A stretch of DNA of 31,955 nt from an uncultured Alphaproteobacteria bacterium (GTDB lineage Bacteria; Pseudomonadota; Alphaproteobacteria; Caulobacterales; Parvularculaceae), in contig CALAZI010000067.1 in assembly GCA_937895955.1 (NCBI GenBank), positions 1 through 31,955 on the forward strand, read 5' to 3'. Positions 7,673-16,186 of the stretch are shown here, one piece after another (the stretch's first letter is position 1; every line of letters starts with the position of its first letter). Position numbers and translations under genes: made by a program. The notes under the pieces were generated by a model that had not been told where the DNA came from, ran no database searches, and saw only the letters and a list, made by a program, of their open reading frames with translations.

Positions 7673-9120
7673 GATTTGACGAGGTCTTCAGCGTCGAATT
7701 CAGCCCCGATCGCGACCTTGATCGCGGTGACGCCCGCCTTGAACGCCTTGTCGCGCACAATGAGCGCCTCGGCGCGGTTGAAAGAGGACATGGCGGTCGT
7801 GTGATCGCGGCCCAAAACCCGCGCGATTCGCGGATAGCTCTCCGCGAGAACCGTGCGCGCGACATAGACGAAGGCGTGGCGCGCGCGGGCGATCCGCTGC
7901 GGCTGGGCGCGGCCGCGGATTTCCTCGCCGCTGAGATCAAAGGCGACGGCGGCCGCGTCGAGCGTCTCATCGAGCGTCGCCTTGCGGCGGCGTTCGCCGA
8001 GCCGCGCCTGCAAGGCGGCCATCGCCTCGTTCGGACCGATCTCGACCGGCTTGTCCTTGAACATGAGGGCGAGCTGTTTGAACGCGCCGAGACATTCGCG
8101 CATCGACGAAGAGAAAAGCCTGGCGATGAGATCGAGAGCCTCGTCGGCGATGCGACACTGGAGATCAGCGCCGTCGCGATGCTTGGCGAGCACTTCGCGG
8201 CGCAGTCTTTCGCCGCCCGGCGCGACGCGCACCGCGAGCCCGCCGGCGAGACGATCGGTCAGGCGTTCGTTAATCCCGGCCTTGGCGAGCGCGGCGGGCG
8301 GCAATTCGCCGGCGACGAGCAATTGACGGCCCGCGCTGACAATGGCGTTCATCAGATTCAGCACTTCATCCAGCGTGCGCTTCTTGCCGGCGAGCAAATG
8401 AATGTCGTCGATCATGACGATGTCATGCGCGAGAAAGTCGCGCTGCAGATCCATCGTCGAATTCGACAACAGCGCGCCGACGCAGCCGTTCTGCACATTG
8501 TTGTGCGTCAGATAGGCGCAGCGGCCGCCCGGAAAGCGGCGCGTCCACTCATTGCCGCAAGCCTGAAGCAGATGCGACTTGCCGACGCCCGACGGCCCGA
8601 ACAGATAGATGATCTCGCGCGGCGCGCCGTCGAGAAAAATCTGGCGCGCGGCGGCCGCGGCGACTTCGTTCGTCTCGTCGACCGCAAACGTCTCGAACGT
8701 CAGGCGCGGATCAAGCGGCGTTGCAATCTCATCGAGCGTCGGGGCCCAGCGCTCGGCGCGCGCGGCGACGCCGTTAAGGCCGATTTTGGCCGGCATGGCC
8801 TCTTTCGCGCCCCGCGCCGGCGCCATCGCGGCGACCTTGGCGGCGCCGGCGCTTAACGCATCGCGCTTGATGAAAAGCAGCCGGTTGATCGGATAAATCT
8901 CCTCGCTCCACGCGCGCAGGAGACCGGGCTTGAACTGCTGATCGAGACGGTCGCGGCGCAAATCGGATTCCGTCGACAACGTCACCGTGCCGTCGCAGGC
9001 GTCATCCAGCAAAAGATCGGAGAACCAGGATTTGTAAACCGCTGCGCCGTATCTCTTGATCAGCGTCTCGCGAAAAAGGGTGAAACTCTCTTCCGCAGAA
9101 GAGGCTTTTTCGGACTTCAT
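7663..9120 (-). CDS. dnaA: Chromosomal replication initiator DnaA
   Basis: A 485-residue protein with all four DnaA domains recognisable. Domain I spans about residues 10-85 ('AVYKSWFSDLLL'). The AAA+ domain begins with 'LTFETFAVDETNEVA', followed by Walker A GPSGVGKS at 175-182 and Walker B 'IVMIDDIHLLAGKK' at 234-247. Domain IV carries the DnaA-box-binding signature 'GRDHTTAMSSF' at 437-447. Several positions differ from common DnaA: Ser for Thr in Walker A, 'ERLTDRLAGGL' where 'SRF.WGL' is typical, and 'TTAMSS' in place of 'STVLHA'. It forms ATP-dependent filaments at origins and can act as a transcription factor. The start at 9120 is the ATG that gives standard length; the ribosome site (GGGGC) is weak. 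One GANTC site lies at 9134-9138 just upstream. Confidence 0.93.
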   Translation of the reverse strand: MKSEKASSAEESFTLFRETLIKRYGAAVYKSWFSDLLLDDACDGTVTLSTESDLRRDRLDQQFKPGLLRAWSEEIYPINRLLFIKRDALSAGAAKVAAMAPARGAKEAMPAKIGLNGVAARAERWAPTLDEIATPLDPRLTFETFAVDETNEVAAAAARQIFLDGAPREIIYLFGPSGVGKSHLLQACGNEWTRRFPGGRCAYLTHNNVQNGCVGALLSNSTMDLQRDFLAHDIVMIDDIHLLAGKKRTLDEVLNLMNAIVSAGRQLLVAGELPPAALAKAGINERLTDRLAGGLAVRVAPGGERLRREVLAKHRDGADLQCRIADEALDLIARLFSSSMRECLGAFKQLALMFKDKPVEIGPNEAMAALQARLGERRRKATLDETLDAAAVAFDLSGEEIRGRAQPQRIARARHAFVYVARTVLAESYPRIARVLGRDHTTAMSSFNRAEALIVRDKAFKAGVTAIKVAIGAEFDAEDLVKSKA

Positions 9121-9712
9121 TGATGTTCGCCCCGAGTCTTAGATGCCGCCAACAGCGAAACAGCGCGCAAGAACAAACGTCGCTGGCCGCCCGCCACACG
9201 ATAAAAGAATGCCGCCCGACCGCCAGGCGGCGCTCTATGCGCTTAAGGAGCCGTTTTCAAAAACGACCGTTTGAGAATGAAAGAAACCGCGTGCGCGCCG
9301 TTGACCAATTGACTTCCCCAATCAGCAAATGACCGGCGCATGAGCAGCCCCTCAATTCATCGACGCCGAAGCGCCTTTGGATTTCAGCAATCCGCGAAAG
9401 AACTCGCGGAACGATTTGACAAAACACAAACCTGAATGACGAAACGCAGAAATCGAAAAATCGTCCGTGTCCGTCGTAATGTGCTTTTGATCCTAGCTCC
9501 GCAGTTCTCTCGTGTAAATAGATTGAACTTCGAATTTTCACTCTTTTTTGGCGAATGCGCGCATTGACAATTCACGCCTTGCGCCAAAACAAAAACTTAG
9601 CGTTTACGCCGACAATAGAAGTGGAAAAAACTTTAGATGCGCAAGCGTTGCATCAGGCAAACCGTGCGCCCTCATGCGATGCGATGCAAGCCTCTTTCGC
9701 ATTGCGCCGCGC
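9121..9712. other. Gene-free A/T-richer stretch between dnaA and rpsT
   Basis: Together with the rpsT terminator this stretch spans 656 bases with no convincing gene. It is visibly richer in A/T than its surroundings, especially 9410-9620. It holds small inverted repeats: CGTTTT/AAAACG at 9252-9265 and TCCGCGA/TCGCGGA at 9391-9410. A GATGC-rich cluster lies near 9640-9690. By eye I found no DnaA box within one mismatch of TTATCCACA. One GANTC site lies near the dnaA start. It most likely contains the dnaA promoter and long leader; origin function is possible but not supported by boxes. Confidence 0.6.
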
Positions 9713-9750
9713 AAAAAAAATTCGGCCTCGCGTTTGTTTGCGCGAGGCCG
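9713..9750 (-). terminator. Rho-independent terminator of rpsT
   Basis: A perfect 10-bp stem, CGGCCTCGCG at 9723-9732 and CGCGAGGCCG at 9741-9750, with an 8-base loop. On the minus strand it is followed by a run of eight T (9720 down to 9713). It lies 26 bases past the rpsT stop and would insulate dnaA from rpsT transcription. Confidence 0.92.
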
Positions 9751-9776
9751 AAAATCAAACCTGAATTCTCAATGCC

Positions 9777-10043
9777 TTAGGCGGTGATCGCTTTCACCCG
9801 CGCGGAAAGACGCGAAATCTTGCGCGCGACCGTCGCCTTGTGCGCAACGCCCTTGGTGACGGCGCGGTGAAGTTCGGGCTGCGCTTGTTTGAGCGCGGCC
9901 GCGGCGGCGGCCTTGTCGCCGGCGGCGATCGCTTCTTCGACCTTGCGCACGAAGGTGCGCACGCGCGAACGGCGCGCTTTGTTCGCTTCGGTGCGGCGCG
10001 CGATCTTGCGCACCATCTTTTTCGCCGACGACGTATTCGCCAT
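9777..10043 (-). CDS. rpsT: 30S ribosomal protein S20
   Basis: An 88-residue, Lys/Arg/Ala-rich protein starting 'MANTSSAKKMVRKIARR', the typical S20 opening, with 'NKARRSRVRTFVRKVEEAI' and 'GVAHKATVARKISRLSARV' later. S20 binds 16S rRNA early in 30S assembly. The frame is open for 39 more codons upstream, but S20 homology, standard length and an AGGA ribosome site a few bases ahead all place the start at 10043. It precedes dnaA on the same strand, an order also known in Caulobacter, and has its own strong terminator. Confidence 0.97.
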   Translation of the reverse strand: MANTSSAKKMVRKIARRTEANKARRSRVRTFVRKVEEAIAAGDKAAAAAALKQAQPELHRAVTKGVAHKATVARKISRLSARVKAITA

Positions 10044-10196
10044 GGATCCTGCTTCCGCTCGGCCGCCAAAGCGGCCAAAATCAATGATTAACCCAACCGG
10101 CTCGCCGCCAGGGGCGAGCGATGAGGCGCGGCTTATAGACCTGCGATCCGGGCCCGTCAACGCAGGCGCAGCAAGCTTTTCGGCCGCCCTTCCCGC

Positions 10197-11063
10197 CTAT
10201 CGCTGGCAGCCCCCGCAATAGAAGGTCGAGCGGCCGGACTGAACGATGCGCCGGACCGGACGGGCGCAGCGCGGACAGGGCTCGCCCTCGCGGTCGTAGA
10301 CGCGGAACCGATGCTGGAAATAGCCGAGCGAGCCGTCGGCGGCGGCGAAATCTTTCAGGGACGAACCGCCCGCCGCGATGGCGTCGGTCAGGGTGGCCCG
10401 GATCGCCCGCCAAAGGGTCTCGACGCGCCCGGCCCCCAGCGTCGCGGCGGCGCGTCGCGGCGATATCCCGGCCTCGAAAAGCGCCTCGCAGGCGTAGATG
10501 TTGCCGACGCCGGCGATGAGTTTCTGGTCAAGCAGCGCCGCCTTCATCGGCGTCCTGCGGCCCTTGAGCGCCGCGGCCAAGCTCTTGGCCGTGAAACCGC
10601 TTTCCAGCGGTTCTGGACCCATTCCAAGAAAATGCCTTGATCGTTCGATCGTCGCGCTCGGCGCAAGGTCCATGAAGCCGAAGCGTCGCGGATCATTGAA
10701 GACGATGCGCGCGCGGCCCTGCGGCCCGCGCATGAAAAACTCGACATGATCATGCGCGGCGTGCGGCTGCGGCGCATGATGAAAAGCGCCGGGGCGCGCA
10801 TCATTCCCGTCGCGCTCGATCGTGAACCGCCCCGACATGCCGAGATGCATGATGAGGCTCTCGCCGGAAGAGAGCGGCGCGACGAGATATTTCCCGCGGC
10901 GCGCAAGGCGGTCGACGCGCGCGCCCTCAAGCCGTCCGGCGAACCCGGCAGGCAGATCGAAGCGCAGGTCATTGCGCCGAGCGAGGACGCGCTCAAAGGC
11001 TGCGCCTTCCATCGACGGCGCAAGACCCCGACGCACGGTTTCGACTTCGGGAAGTTCAGGCAT
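10197..11063 (-). CDS. mutM: Formamidopyrimidine-DNA glycosylase (Fpg/MutM)
   Basis: A 288-residue base-excision repair glycosylase/AP lyase that removes 8-oxoguanine and ring-opened purines. It starts 'MPELPEVETVRRGL', supplying the catalytic N-terminal Pro and Glu after Met removal. The beta-elimination lysine is K58 in 'RRGKYLV'. The C-terminal zinc finger is complete: C263-x2-C266-x16-C283-x2-C286. 'IMHLGMSG' and 'FNDPRRFGF' are also family hallmarks. It lies upstream of rpsT on the same strand and diverges from the DUF898 gene across 73 bases. Confidence 0.96.
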   Translation of the reverse strand: MPELPEVETVRRGLAPSMEGAAFERVLARRNDLRFDLPAGFAGRLEGARVDRLARRGKYLVAPLSSGESLIMHLGMSGRFTIERDGNDARPGAFHHAPQPHAAHDHVEFFMRGPQGRARIVFNDPRRFGFMDLAPSATIERSRHFLGMGPEPLESGFTAKSLAAALKGRRTPMKAALLDQKLIAGVGNIYACEALFEAGISPRRAAATLGAGRVETLWRAIRATLTDAIAAGGSSLKDFAAADGSLGYFQHRFRVYDREGEPCPRCARPVRRIVQSGRSTFYCGGCQR

Positions 11064-11125
11064 GGCGCTTCCTTATTTCCCATTGACGCGCGCGTACAGC
11101 CGATGAAATCATGACCGTGAAAAGC

Positions 11126-11133
11126 GAGGGGGA
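11126..11133 (+). promoter_or_regulatory. Strong ribosome binding site of the DUF898 gene
   Basis: GAGGGGGA three bases before the ATG at 11137 supports this start and predicts good translation initiation for the first gene of the plus-strand block. Confidence 0.55.
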
Positions 11134-11136
11134 ATC

Positions 11137-12222
11137 ATGACGGACGCCGCCGGAAATCAGGACCTTAGCGTCCGCAACCGATCCGCGATCCCAGCAATGC
11201 TGTGGATCGGATTTTACACGATCCTGCTCAATCTGGTCACCTTGACGATCTTCCGGTTCTGGGGCCGCACGCATTTCCGCCGACGCCTGTGGGCCGATAC
11301 GGAAGTCGCCGGCGAGCCGCTTGAATATGCCGGAAGAGGCCTTGAACTCTTCATCGGCTTCTTCCTCGCCATTTTCACCCTGATGGCGCCGACGATCGGC
11401 GCCGTGTTCCTCGCCCAGCTGCTGCTTGGGCCGGAAGGGTTCGTCGCCGTTCTCATTCCGATCTACCTCCTCCTTTTCGTCCTCATCGGCGTCGCGATCT
11501 TCCTCGCCCGGCGCTATCACCTTTCCCGAACCAAGCTGCGCGGCATTCGCTTCGCTCAGACGGGATCGGCGTGGGGCTACGGCTTCGCCGCTTTCGGCTA
11601 TGGAATTCTGACCGCGCTGACGCTCGGCTGGTACGGACCGGCGGCGCGCATCCGTCTGTCGCGGCGCATGTGGTCGAACGCCTATTACGGCGGCCTGCCT
11701 TTCAAATTCGAAGACACGCCGGAAGCCAAGCGCGAACCGGTCTACGCAAGCTACGCCGTCGCCTGGATCGGCGTCGTTATCGCCTACGCCCTTTGGGCGG
11801 GCCTGATGTTTTCGCAGAATATTTTCGAAAATATCGATGCGGCCCAGCCGGACTTGCGCGCGATCGGCATTCTCTATCTGTCAATTATCCCGCTTGGCCT
11901 TTTCATCGGCCTCGCCGCCAGTTGGCATTACGCGGTGATGCTTCGCCGCATCATCAAAAGCCTCAGCGTCGGCGATGTGAAGCTGAGCTCCCGCTTTGGA
12001 ACCTTTGACTTCATCGAGCTTGTCATCACCAATATGCTGCTCATCGTCTTCACCCTCGGCTTCGGCGCGATGGCGGCGCAAATGCGGGTGTGGAAGCGGA
12101 TCGCCAACCGCATGGCCCTGTCGGGATCGATCGATTTCAACGCGGTCGAGCAATCGACCGTCGACGCGCCGAAACAGGGCGAGGGACTCGCCGACGGTCT
12201 CGATCTCGTTTCCAATTTTTAA
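11137..12222 (+). CDS. DUF898 (YjgN-like) membrane protein
   Basis: A 361-residue polytopic membrane protein with about six to eight hydrophobic segments, the clearest near residues 20-40, 70-97, 103-124, 148-166, 207-226, 243-262 and 293-313. The family motif 'FRFWGRTHFRRRLWADTEVAGEPLEYAGRGLEL' region (residues 39-71) and the later 'RIRLSRRMWSNAYYGG' are typical of DUF898/YjgN. No catalytic motif is evident and the molecular role of the family is not established to my knowledge. Its stop codon overlaps the start of the M48 protease gene by one base (TAATG), so the two are probably translationally coupled and may act together in the inner membrane. Confidence 0.88.
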   Translation: MTDAAGNQDLSVRNRSAIPAMLWIGFYTILLNLVTLTIFRFWGRTHFRRRLWADTEVAGEPLEYAGRGLELFIGFFLAIFTLMAPTIGAVFLAQLLLGPEGFVAVLIPIYLLLFVLIGVAIFLARRYHLSRTKLRGIRFAQTGSAWGYGFAAFGYGILTALTLGWYGPAARIRLSRRMWSNAYYGGLPFKFEDTPEAKREPVYASYAVAWIGVVIAYALWAGLMFSQNIFENIDAAQPDLRAIGILYLSIIPLGLFIGLAASWHYAVMLRRIIKSLSVGDVKLSSRFGTFDFIELVITNMLLIVFTLGFGAMAAQMRVWKRIANRMALSGSIDFNAVEQSTVDAPKQGEGLADGLDLVSNF

Positions 12223-13313
12223 TGACGCAAGGGCGCACATATCCCGGCCGCTATTTCGACGGCCGGACGGCGCGCGCGCATCAGGTCGCAGCCGAAATCA
12301 GCGCCTCGGGCGTCGCCATCGCCGGCGACGGGATCGATATTTTCTGGCCCGCAAAAAGAATTGCGATCGCGGCGCGAAACGAGACCGAAATCCGCCTCGC
12401 CGACCGCAAGGATGAGCATGCGCGCCTCGCGCTTGGCGCGGAAGCGCTCGATGCGCTTGAAACGTTTCTTCCCGACCTCGCCTCCGGCGTTAAGGAGCGC
12501 CGGCGCATGGCGACGCTGATCATATCGATGATCCTCGCCGCCGCCGCCATCGGCGCGGCCATCTTTTTCGGCGCGCCGGCCGCTTCCGGCCCGCTCGCCC
12601 GCGCCACGCCGAAAGACCTTGAAATCAGGATGGGAGAAAATCTCTCCCGCCAGATGACGTTCATTTTTCGTCCCTGCAAGGACGCCGAGCCGGCCGTCGC
12701 AGCGTTGCAGCCGACGATCGACCGTTTCGCCGCGGAAAATAATGTCGGTTTCCCGATCCGTTTTCAGCTTGTGCGGTCGCGCGCGCCGAACGCCTTCGCT
12801 CTGCCCGGCGGACAGGTCATGGCGACAAGCGGGCTTCTAGCCCTTCTGAAAGACGATCAGGAAGCGTTCCTCGCCGTCATGGCGCATGAGCTCGGCCATG
12901 TCCGCCAGCGCGACGGCATGAAGGCGATCTATCGCAACGCCGGCGTCGGCGTCGCGCTCGACATCGTCACCGGCGGATCGGGCGCCGCGCAGCAGGCGGT
13001 GATCATCGCCGGCCAATTGAACCAGCTTCGTCACAGCCGGCGCCAGGAAGCGGCCGCCGATGGGATCGCCGCCGAGATCCTGCTGCGCGCCGATCTTGAT
13101 CCCGATGCGCTGGCGCGCGCCTTTGAGGCGATCAGCAATTTCGACCGGAACCGCGACGACGACGATGACGCGCGCGAGGAGATCCCGTCCTGGCTGTCGA
13201 GCCATCCGGATACGCAAGGCCGCATCGCGGCGGCGCGCGCGAAAGCGCGCAAGGGCGCATCGCCGCCGATCAGCGACGACGACTGGGCGATGATCGCCGC
13301 CGTCTGCCGCTGA
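12222..13313 (+). CDS. M48-family membrane metallopeptidase
   Basis: A 363-residue zinc protease. The active site HELGH lies at residues 222-226 and the third-ligand region 'RRQEAAADGIAAE' supplies E276 with D280. Residues 1-90 form a cytoplasmic-looking N-terminal domain common in this M48 subgroup, followed by a membrane segment at about 97-118. The protease domain then follows and probably faces the periplasm. I chose the ATG at 12222 because it overlaps the stop of the DUF898 gene; upstream in this frame the sequence is the out-of-frame shadow of DUF898. The same DUF898-M48 pairing occurs in other proteobacteria, as I recall. It probably degrades or processes envelope proteins; substrate unknown. 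Confidence 0.9.
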   Translation: MTQGRTYPGRYFDGRTARAHQVAAEISASGVAIAGDGIDIFWPAKRIAIAARNETEIRLADRKDEHARLALGAEALDALETFLPDLASGVKERRRMATLIISMILAAAAIGAAIFFGAPAASGPLARATPKDLEIRMGENLSRQMTFIFRPCKDAEPAVAALQPTIDRFAAENNVGFPIRFQLVRSRAPNAFALPGGQVMATSGLLALLKDDQEAFLAVMAHELGHVRQRDGMKAIYRNAGVGVALDIVTGGSGAAQQAVIIAGQLNQLRHSRRQEAAADGIAAEILLRADLDPDALARAFEAISNFDRNRDDDDDAREEIPSWLSSHPDTQGRIAAARAKARKGASPPISDDDWAMIAAVCR

Positions 13314-13397
13314 CGGCGCCGCAAACGCGCAGCGAAAAGACAGCTTTTCCCTTTTCCATCACGCGCATGATCGGTAGATTCCCCGCAAGGGTGATCT

Positions 13398-15500
13398 ATG
13401 GGCGACAAGAAATTCAAGGCTTTCATCAGCTACAGCCATGCTGATGAAAATTGGGGCGGCTGGATGCAGCGATCGCTTGAGCGATTTCGCGCGCCGGCCG
13501 CGCTTGCGCAGAAGCTGACGGCGCAAGGGAAGTCCGTCCGCCTCGCGCCGGTGTTCCGCGACCGCGAGGACCTTCCGGTCGCCGGCAATCTCAACGCTGC
13601 AATCCAGGCTGCGCTCGCCGACAGCGAATGCCAGATCGTCCTGTGCTCGCCGAGCGCGGCGAAATCGAAATGGGTGAATGAGGAAATCAAGCTCTTTCAC
13701 CGCCTGCACGGGCCCGGCCGCGTCTTCGCCGTCATCGTCGCCGGCGAACCGTTCGCGTCGTCCATGCCGGGCCGCGAGGATGAGGAATGCTTCCCGCCGG
13801 CGCTGCGCATCGCGCTCGACGAAAACGGCGAGCTTACCGACAGGCCGGCCGAGCCGCTCGCCGCCGATGCGCGTGAGCATGGCGACGGCAAGCGCTACGC
13901 CATGCTCAAGGTCGCGGCGGGGATGCTCGGCGTCGGCCTCGACGATCTCGTCCGTCGCGACGCGCAGCGCCGCGCGCGCCAGGCCTGGACGATCACCGGC
14001 GCCTCGCTCGCCGGCATGGCCGCGACGATCGCGCTCTCGGTTTTCGCAATCAACAAGAGCAATGAAGCGACGCACATGCGCGGCGAGGCGGAAGACCTCA
14101 TCGAATTCATGCTGACGGACCTGAAAGACCGGCTGGAGCCTGTCGGACGCCTCGACGTTCTGGAAGCAGTCGTCGCGCGCGCGATGAGTTACTATGCGGG
14201 CCAGAACCCGAAATCGCTCGATGACGACGCCCTCGCCCGCCGCGCCAAGGCGATGATGCAGCTCGGCACGATCGATTACAGGCGCAACAATCTCAATAAC
14301 GCGCAAAAGGCGTATGAATCGGCGGAAGCGGCGACCGCCGAATTGTTGAGGCGCTCACCCAACAATCCCGACCGGATTTTCGATCACGCGCAAAACGTCT
14401 TTTACGTCGGAGAAGTAGCGATCCGTCGCTACGACAGGAAGAAGCAGGAAGAACAAAACAATGAATATTTGCGTCTCGCGCAGCGCCTGATTGAAGTGGA
14501 TGGCGATAATCCACGATCCCAATTAGAACTTGCATACGCGACTAACAATCTTGGAAATGTACGGTTTGAAGCCGGTTTATTTAACGAAGCCATTCCCTAT
14601 TATGAGAAATCCATTGACGTGCGCGGCAGATTGTTGGCGGCGAATCCTGACGACGATAATCTGAGGCGCGCTTACGGCTATGCGATTTCGTGGCTGGGGC
14701 TTGTACGACTGCAGCTTGGAGATCATGAAGGGGCGATCGAGCAGATACAAAGACAACTCGAAGCCTATGGGCGCTTGGCTGACCTTGAATCGCAAGATTA
14801 TTCGGCGCTAGACGCAGTCGTAACCGCACAAAGACGTCTTGCAGGCGCATACTTGTTGAAAGGCGATATCGCCGAAGCGTCAAAAGCAAACGCTATCGCG
14901 GAAACGACGGCGAGAGCGCTCGTTCAACGTGACCCAAATAACGCCAACTGGAACATCAACGCCAGCCACATCATGCGCGAAAAGTCGCGTTACCAGTTCT
15001 ACTTCGGCGATGTGAGCGGCGCCGAAACATCGGCGGACGAATCGATCAAGCTGATCGAGTCGTCCCTGACAAAGGACGCCCCGCAATGGTATTATACGGT
15101 GCTCGGCCAAGCTCACTCCTGGCGTATTGAATTGCTTGGTCCGCGAGCGTCGTCGGCGGACGTCGAGCGAGTCGACCAATTGGTTGCGGACGCGATTAAA
15201 AACGACGCTAAGGACAGCGCCGATTTTATCGCCGAAGCGTCGCTTACGCTGGCGCGCGCAGCGCGGCGGCGCAGCGCTGACGACGACGCCGCCGCCATCT
15301 TGGGCCGATCAATCGCCGCTATCGCGCCCATCAGAGACCGCATTTCCGCGGCGGCTAAAATTCAATTGGCTTGTGTTTACGTCCAGGCGGGCGAGCCGGA
15401 GAAAGCGGCCCCGCTTATCGCCGAACTTGACAAGCTTGGCGTCAGACACCCGGATTTTTTGTCTCTTAATACGGCCCCCCTTCAAGGCTCAGCGAAATAA
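13398..15500 (+). CDS. TIR domain - transmembrane - TPR repeat protein
   Basis: A 700-residue protein. A TIR domain occupies about residues 5-180 and opens with 'KAFISYSHADE'. The segment 'SPSAAKSKWVNEEI' (84-97) places W92 and E96 where SARM1 has the tryptophan and catalytic NADase glutamate, so NAD cleavage is plausible. One membrane segment lies at about 197-217. After it comes a conserved linker ('AEDLIEFMLTDLKDRLEP', 231-248), then TPR-like helical repeats to the C-terminus, for example around 'LAYATNNLGNVRFEAGLFNEAIPYY'. The TIR should be cytoplasmic and the TPR region periplasmic, or the reverse; the sequence alone does not settle topology. An AAGG ribosome site precedes ATG 13398. The second half is richer in A/T than the first. 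Confidence 0.9.
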   Translation: MGDKKFKAFISYSHADENWGGWMQRSLERFRAPAALAQKLTAQGKSVRLAPVFRDREDLPVAGNLNAAIQAALADSECQIVLCSPSAAKSKWVNEEIKLFHRLHGPGRVFAVIVAGEPFASSMPGREDEECFPPALRIALDENGELTDRPAEPLAADAREHGDGKRYAMLKVAAGMLGVGLDDLVRRDAQRRARQAWTITGASLAGMAATIALSVFAINKSNEATHMRGEAEDLIEFMLTDLKDRLEPVGRLDVLEAVVARAMSYYAGQNPKSLDDDALARRAKAMMQLGTIDYRRNNLNNAQKAYESAEAATAELLRRSPNNPDRIFDHAQNVFYVGEVAIRRYDRKKQEEQNNEYLRLAQRLIEVDGDNPRSQLELAYATNNLGNVRFEAGLFNEAIPYYEKSIDVRGRLLAANPDDDNLRRAYGYAISWLGLVRLQLGDHEGAIEQIQRQLEAYGRLADLESQDYSALDAVVTAQRRLAGAYLLKGDIAEASKANAIAETTARALVQRDPNNANWNINASHIMREKSRYQFYFGDVSGAETSADESIKLIESSLTKDAPQWYYTVLGQAHSWRIELLGPRASSADVERVDQLVADAIKNDAKDSADFIAEASLTLARAARRRSADDDAAAILGRSIAAIAPIRDRISAAAKIQLACVYVQAGEPEKAAPLIAELDKLGVRHPDFLSLNTAPLQGSAK

Positions 15501-15592
15501 GCGTCTAATAACAAGGCTTAGAAACCTGCTTTACGCTTTGAGCGAACTCAGCCACTCTTCCGCATCCAGCAACACCAGCGGGGAGCTGACTT

Positions 15593-16105
15593 ATGATTCG
15601 TCAATTCGCCTTGATAAGCGCCGCGGCGGCGTTTCTCGCCGCTTGCGCTCATGATGTAACGCCGGAGGCAAGAAAAACCGTCCCGGTAAACGCCGCCGTG
15701 ACGATCACGGAAGACGGCGCGGGCGGTTACTCATTCAGTTATAAAGCGCCGTTTTTCGACGAGAAGGGAAATTTCGATTTTTCCCAGCAGGGCGCCGTAT
15801 ACAACACCATCAGGCTGACTTTCACGATCGCGGGCGGCTCCGTTCCCGGCATCAAATTCAAGCCGGATGCGACGGATGCGATCTGGATCGTCGAGAAGGT
15901 CAATGTCGATGAGGCGACGGGCAGTCCGCGCGGCCCCTACAGGGGCAACCAGTTCTTCGACTTCACCGTCAGCCCAGACGGCCAGTCGCTGACCTTGATC
16001 GACCAGAATGACGACGGGGTGCTTTACCGCTACGGGCTGCGATTTGAACTCAACGGCAAGACGGTGATTGATGATCCGGACGGCCAGAATGGCGGCCACG
16101 GCTGA
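15593..16105 (+). CDS. Small predicted lipoprotein, unknown function
   Basis: A 170-residue protein with a lipoprotein signal peptide ending in the lipobox 'LAAC' (C18). The mature part is beta-rich with no recognised domain; it contains 'GGYSFSYKAPFFDEKGNFDF' and 'VSPDGQSLTLIDQNDDGVLY'. The length and pattern suggest a single small beta-sandwich. GGGGAG precedes the ATG. It follows the TIR-TPR gene by 92 bases on the same strand and ends just before a strong bidirectional terminator, so it closes the DUF898-M48-TIR block. I do not recognise the family. Confidence 0.75.
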   Translation: MIRQFALISAAAAFLAACAHDVTPEARKTVPVNAAVTITEDGAGGYSFSYKAPFFDEKGNFDFSQQGAVYNTIRLTFTIAGGSVPGIKFKPDATDAIWIVEKVNVDEATGSPRGPYRGNQFFDFTVSPDGQSLTLIDQNDDGVLYRYGLRFELNGKTVIDDPDGQNGGHG

Positions 16106-16127
16106 TCGTCACGCCATCGCCTCACTG

Positions 16128-16162
16128 AAAAAAACCCCGGCGGGCGACCGCCGGGGTTTTTT
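16128..16162. terminator. Bidirectional rho-independent terminator
   Basis: A 9-bp stem CCCCGGCGG (16135-16143) / CCGCCGGGG (16148-16156) with a 4-base loop, flanked by seven A on the left and six T on the right. It works in both directions and separates the plus-strand lipoprotein gene from the converging minus-strand small gene. Confidence 0.93.
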
Positions 16163-16186
16163 CAATTCCTGAAAGAAGGCGCGACG

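Noticed and set aside
9257..9541. Short open frames in the dnaA-rpsT gap
   Set aside because: No ribosome site, no recognisable motif, and composition unlike the neighbouring genes; better treated as non-coding.
9121..9776. Chromosomal origin call for this gap
   Set aside because: No DnaA box within one mismatch was seen by eye and the related Caulobacter origin is not next to dnaA. Kept as a question, not a feature.
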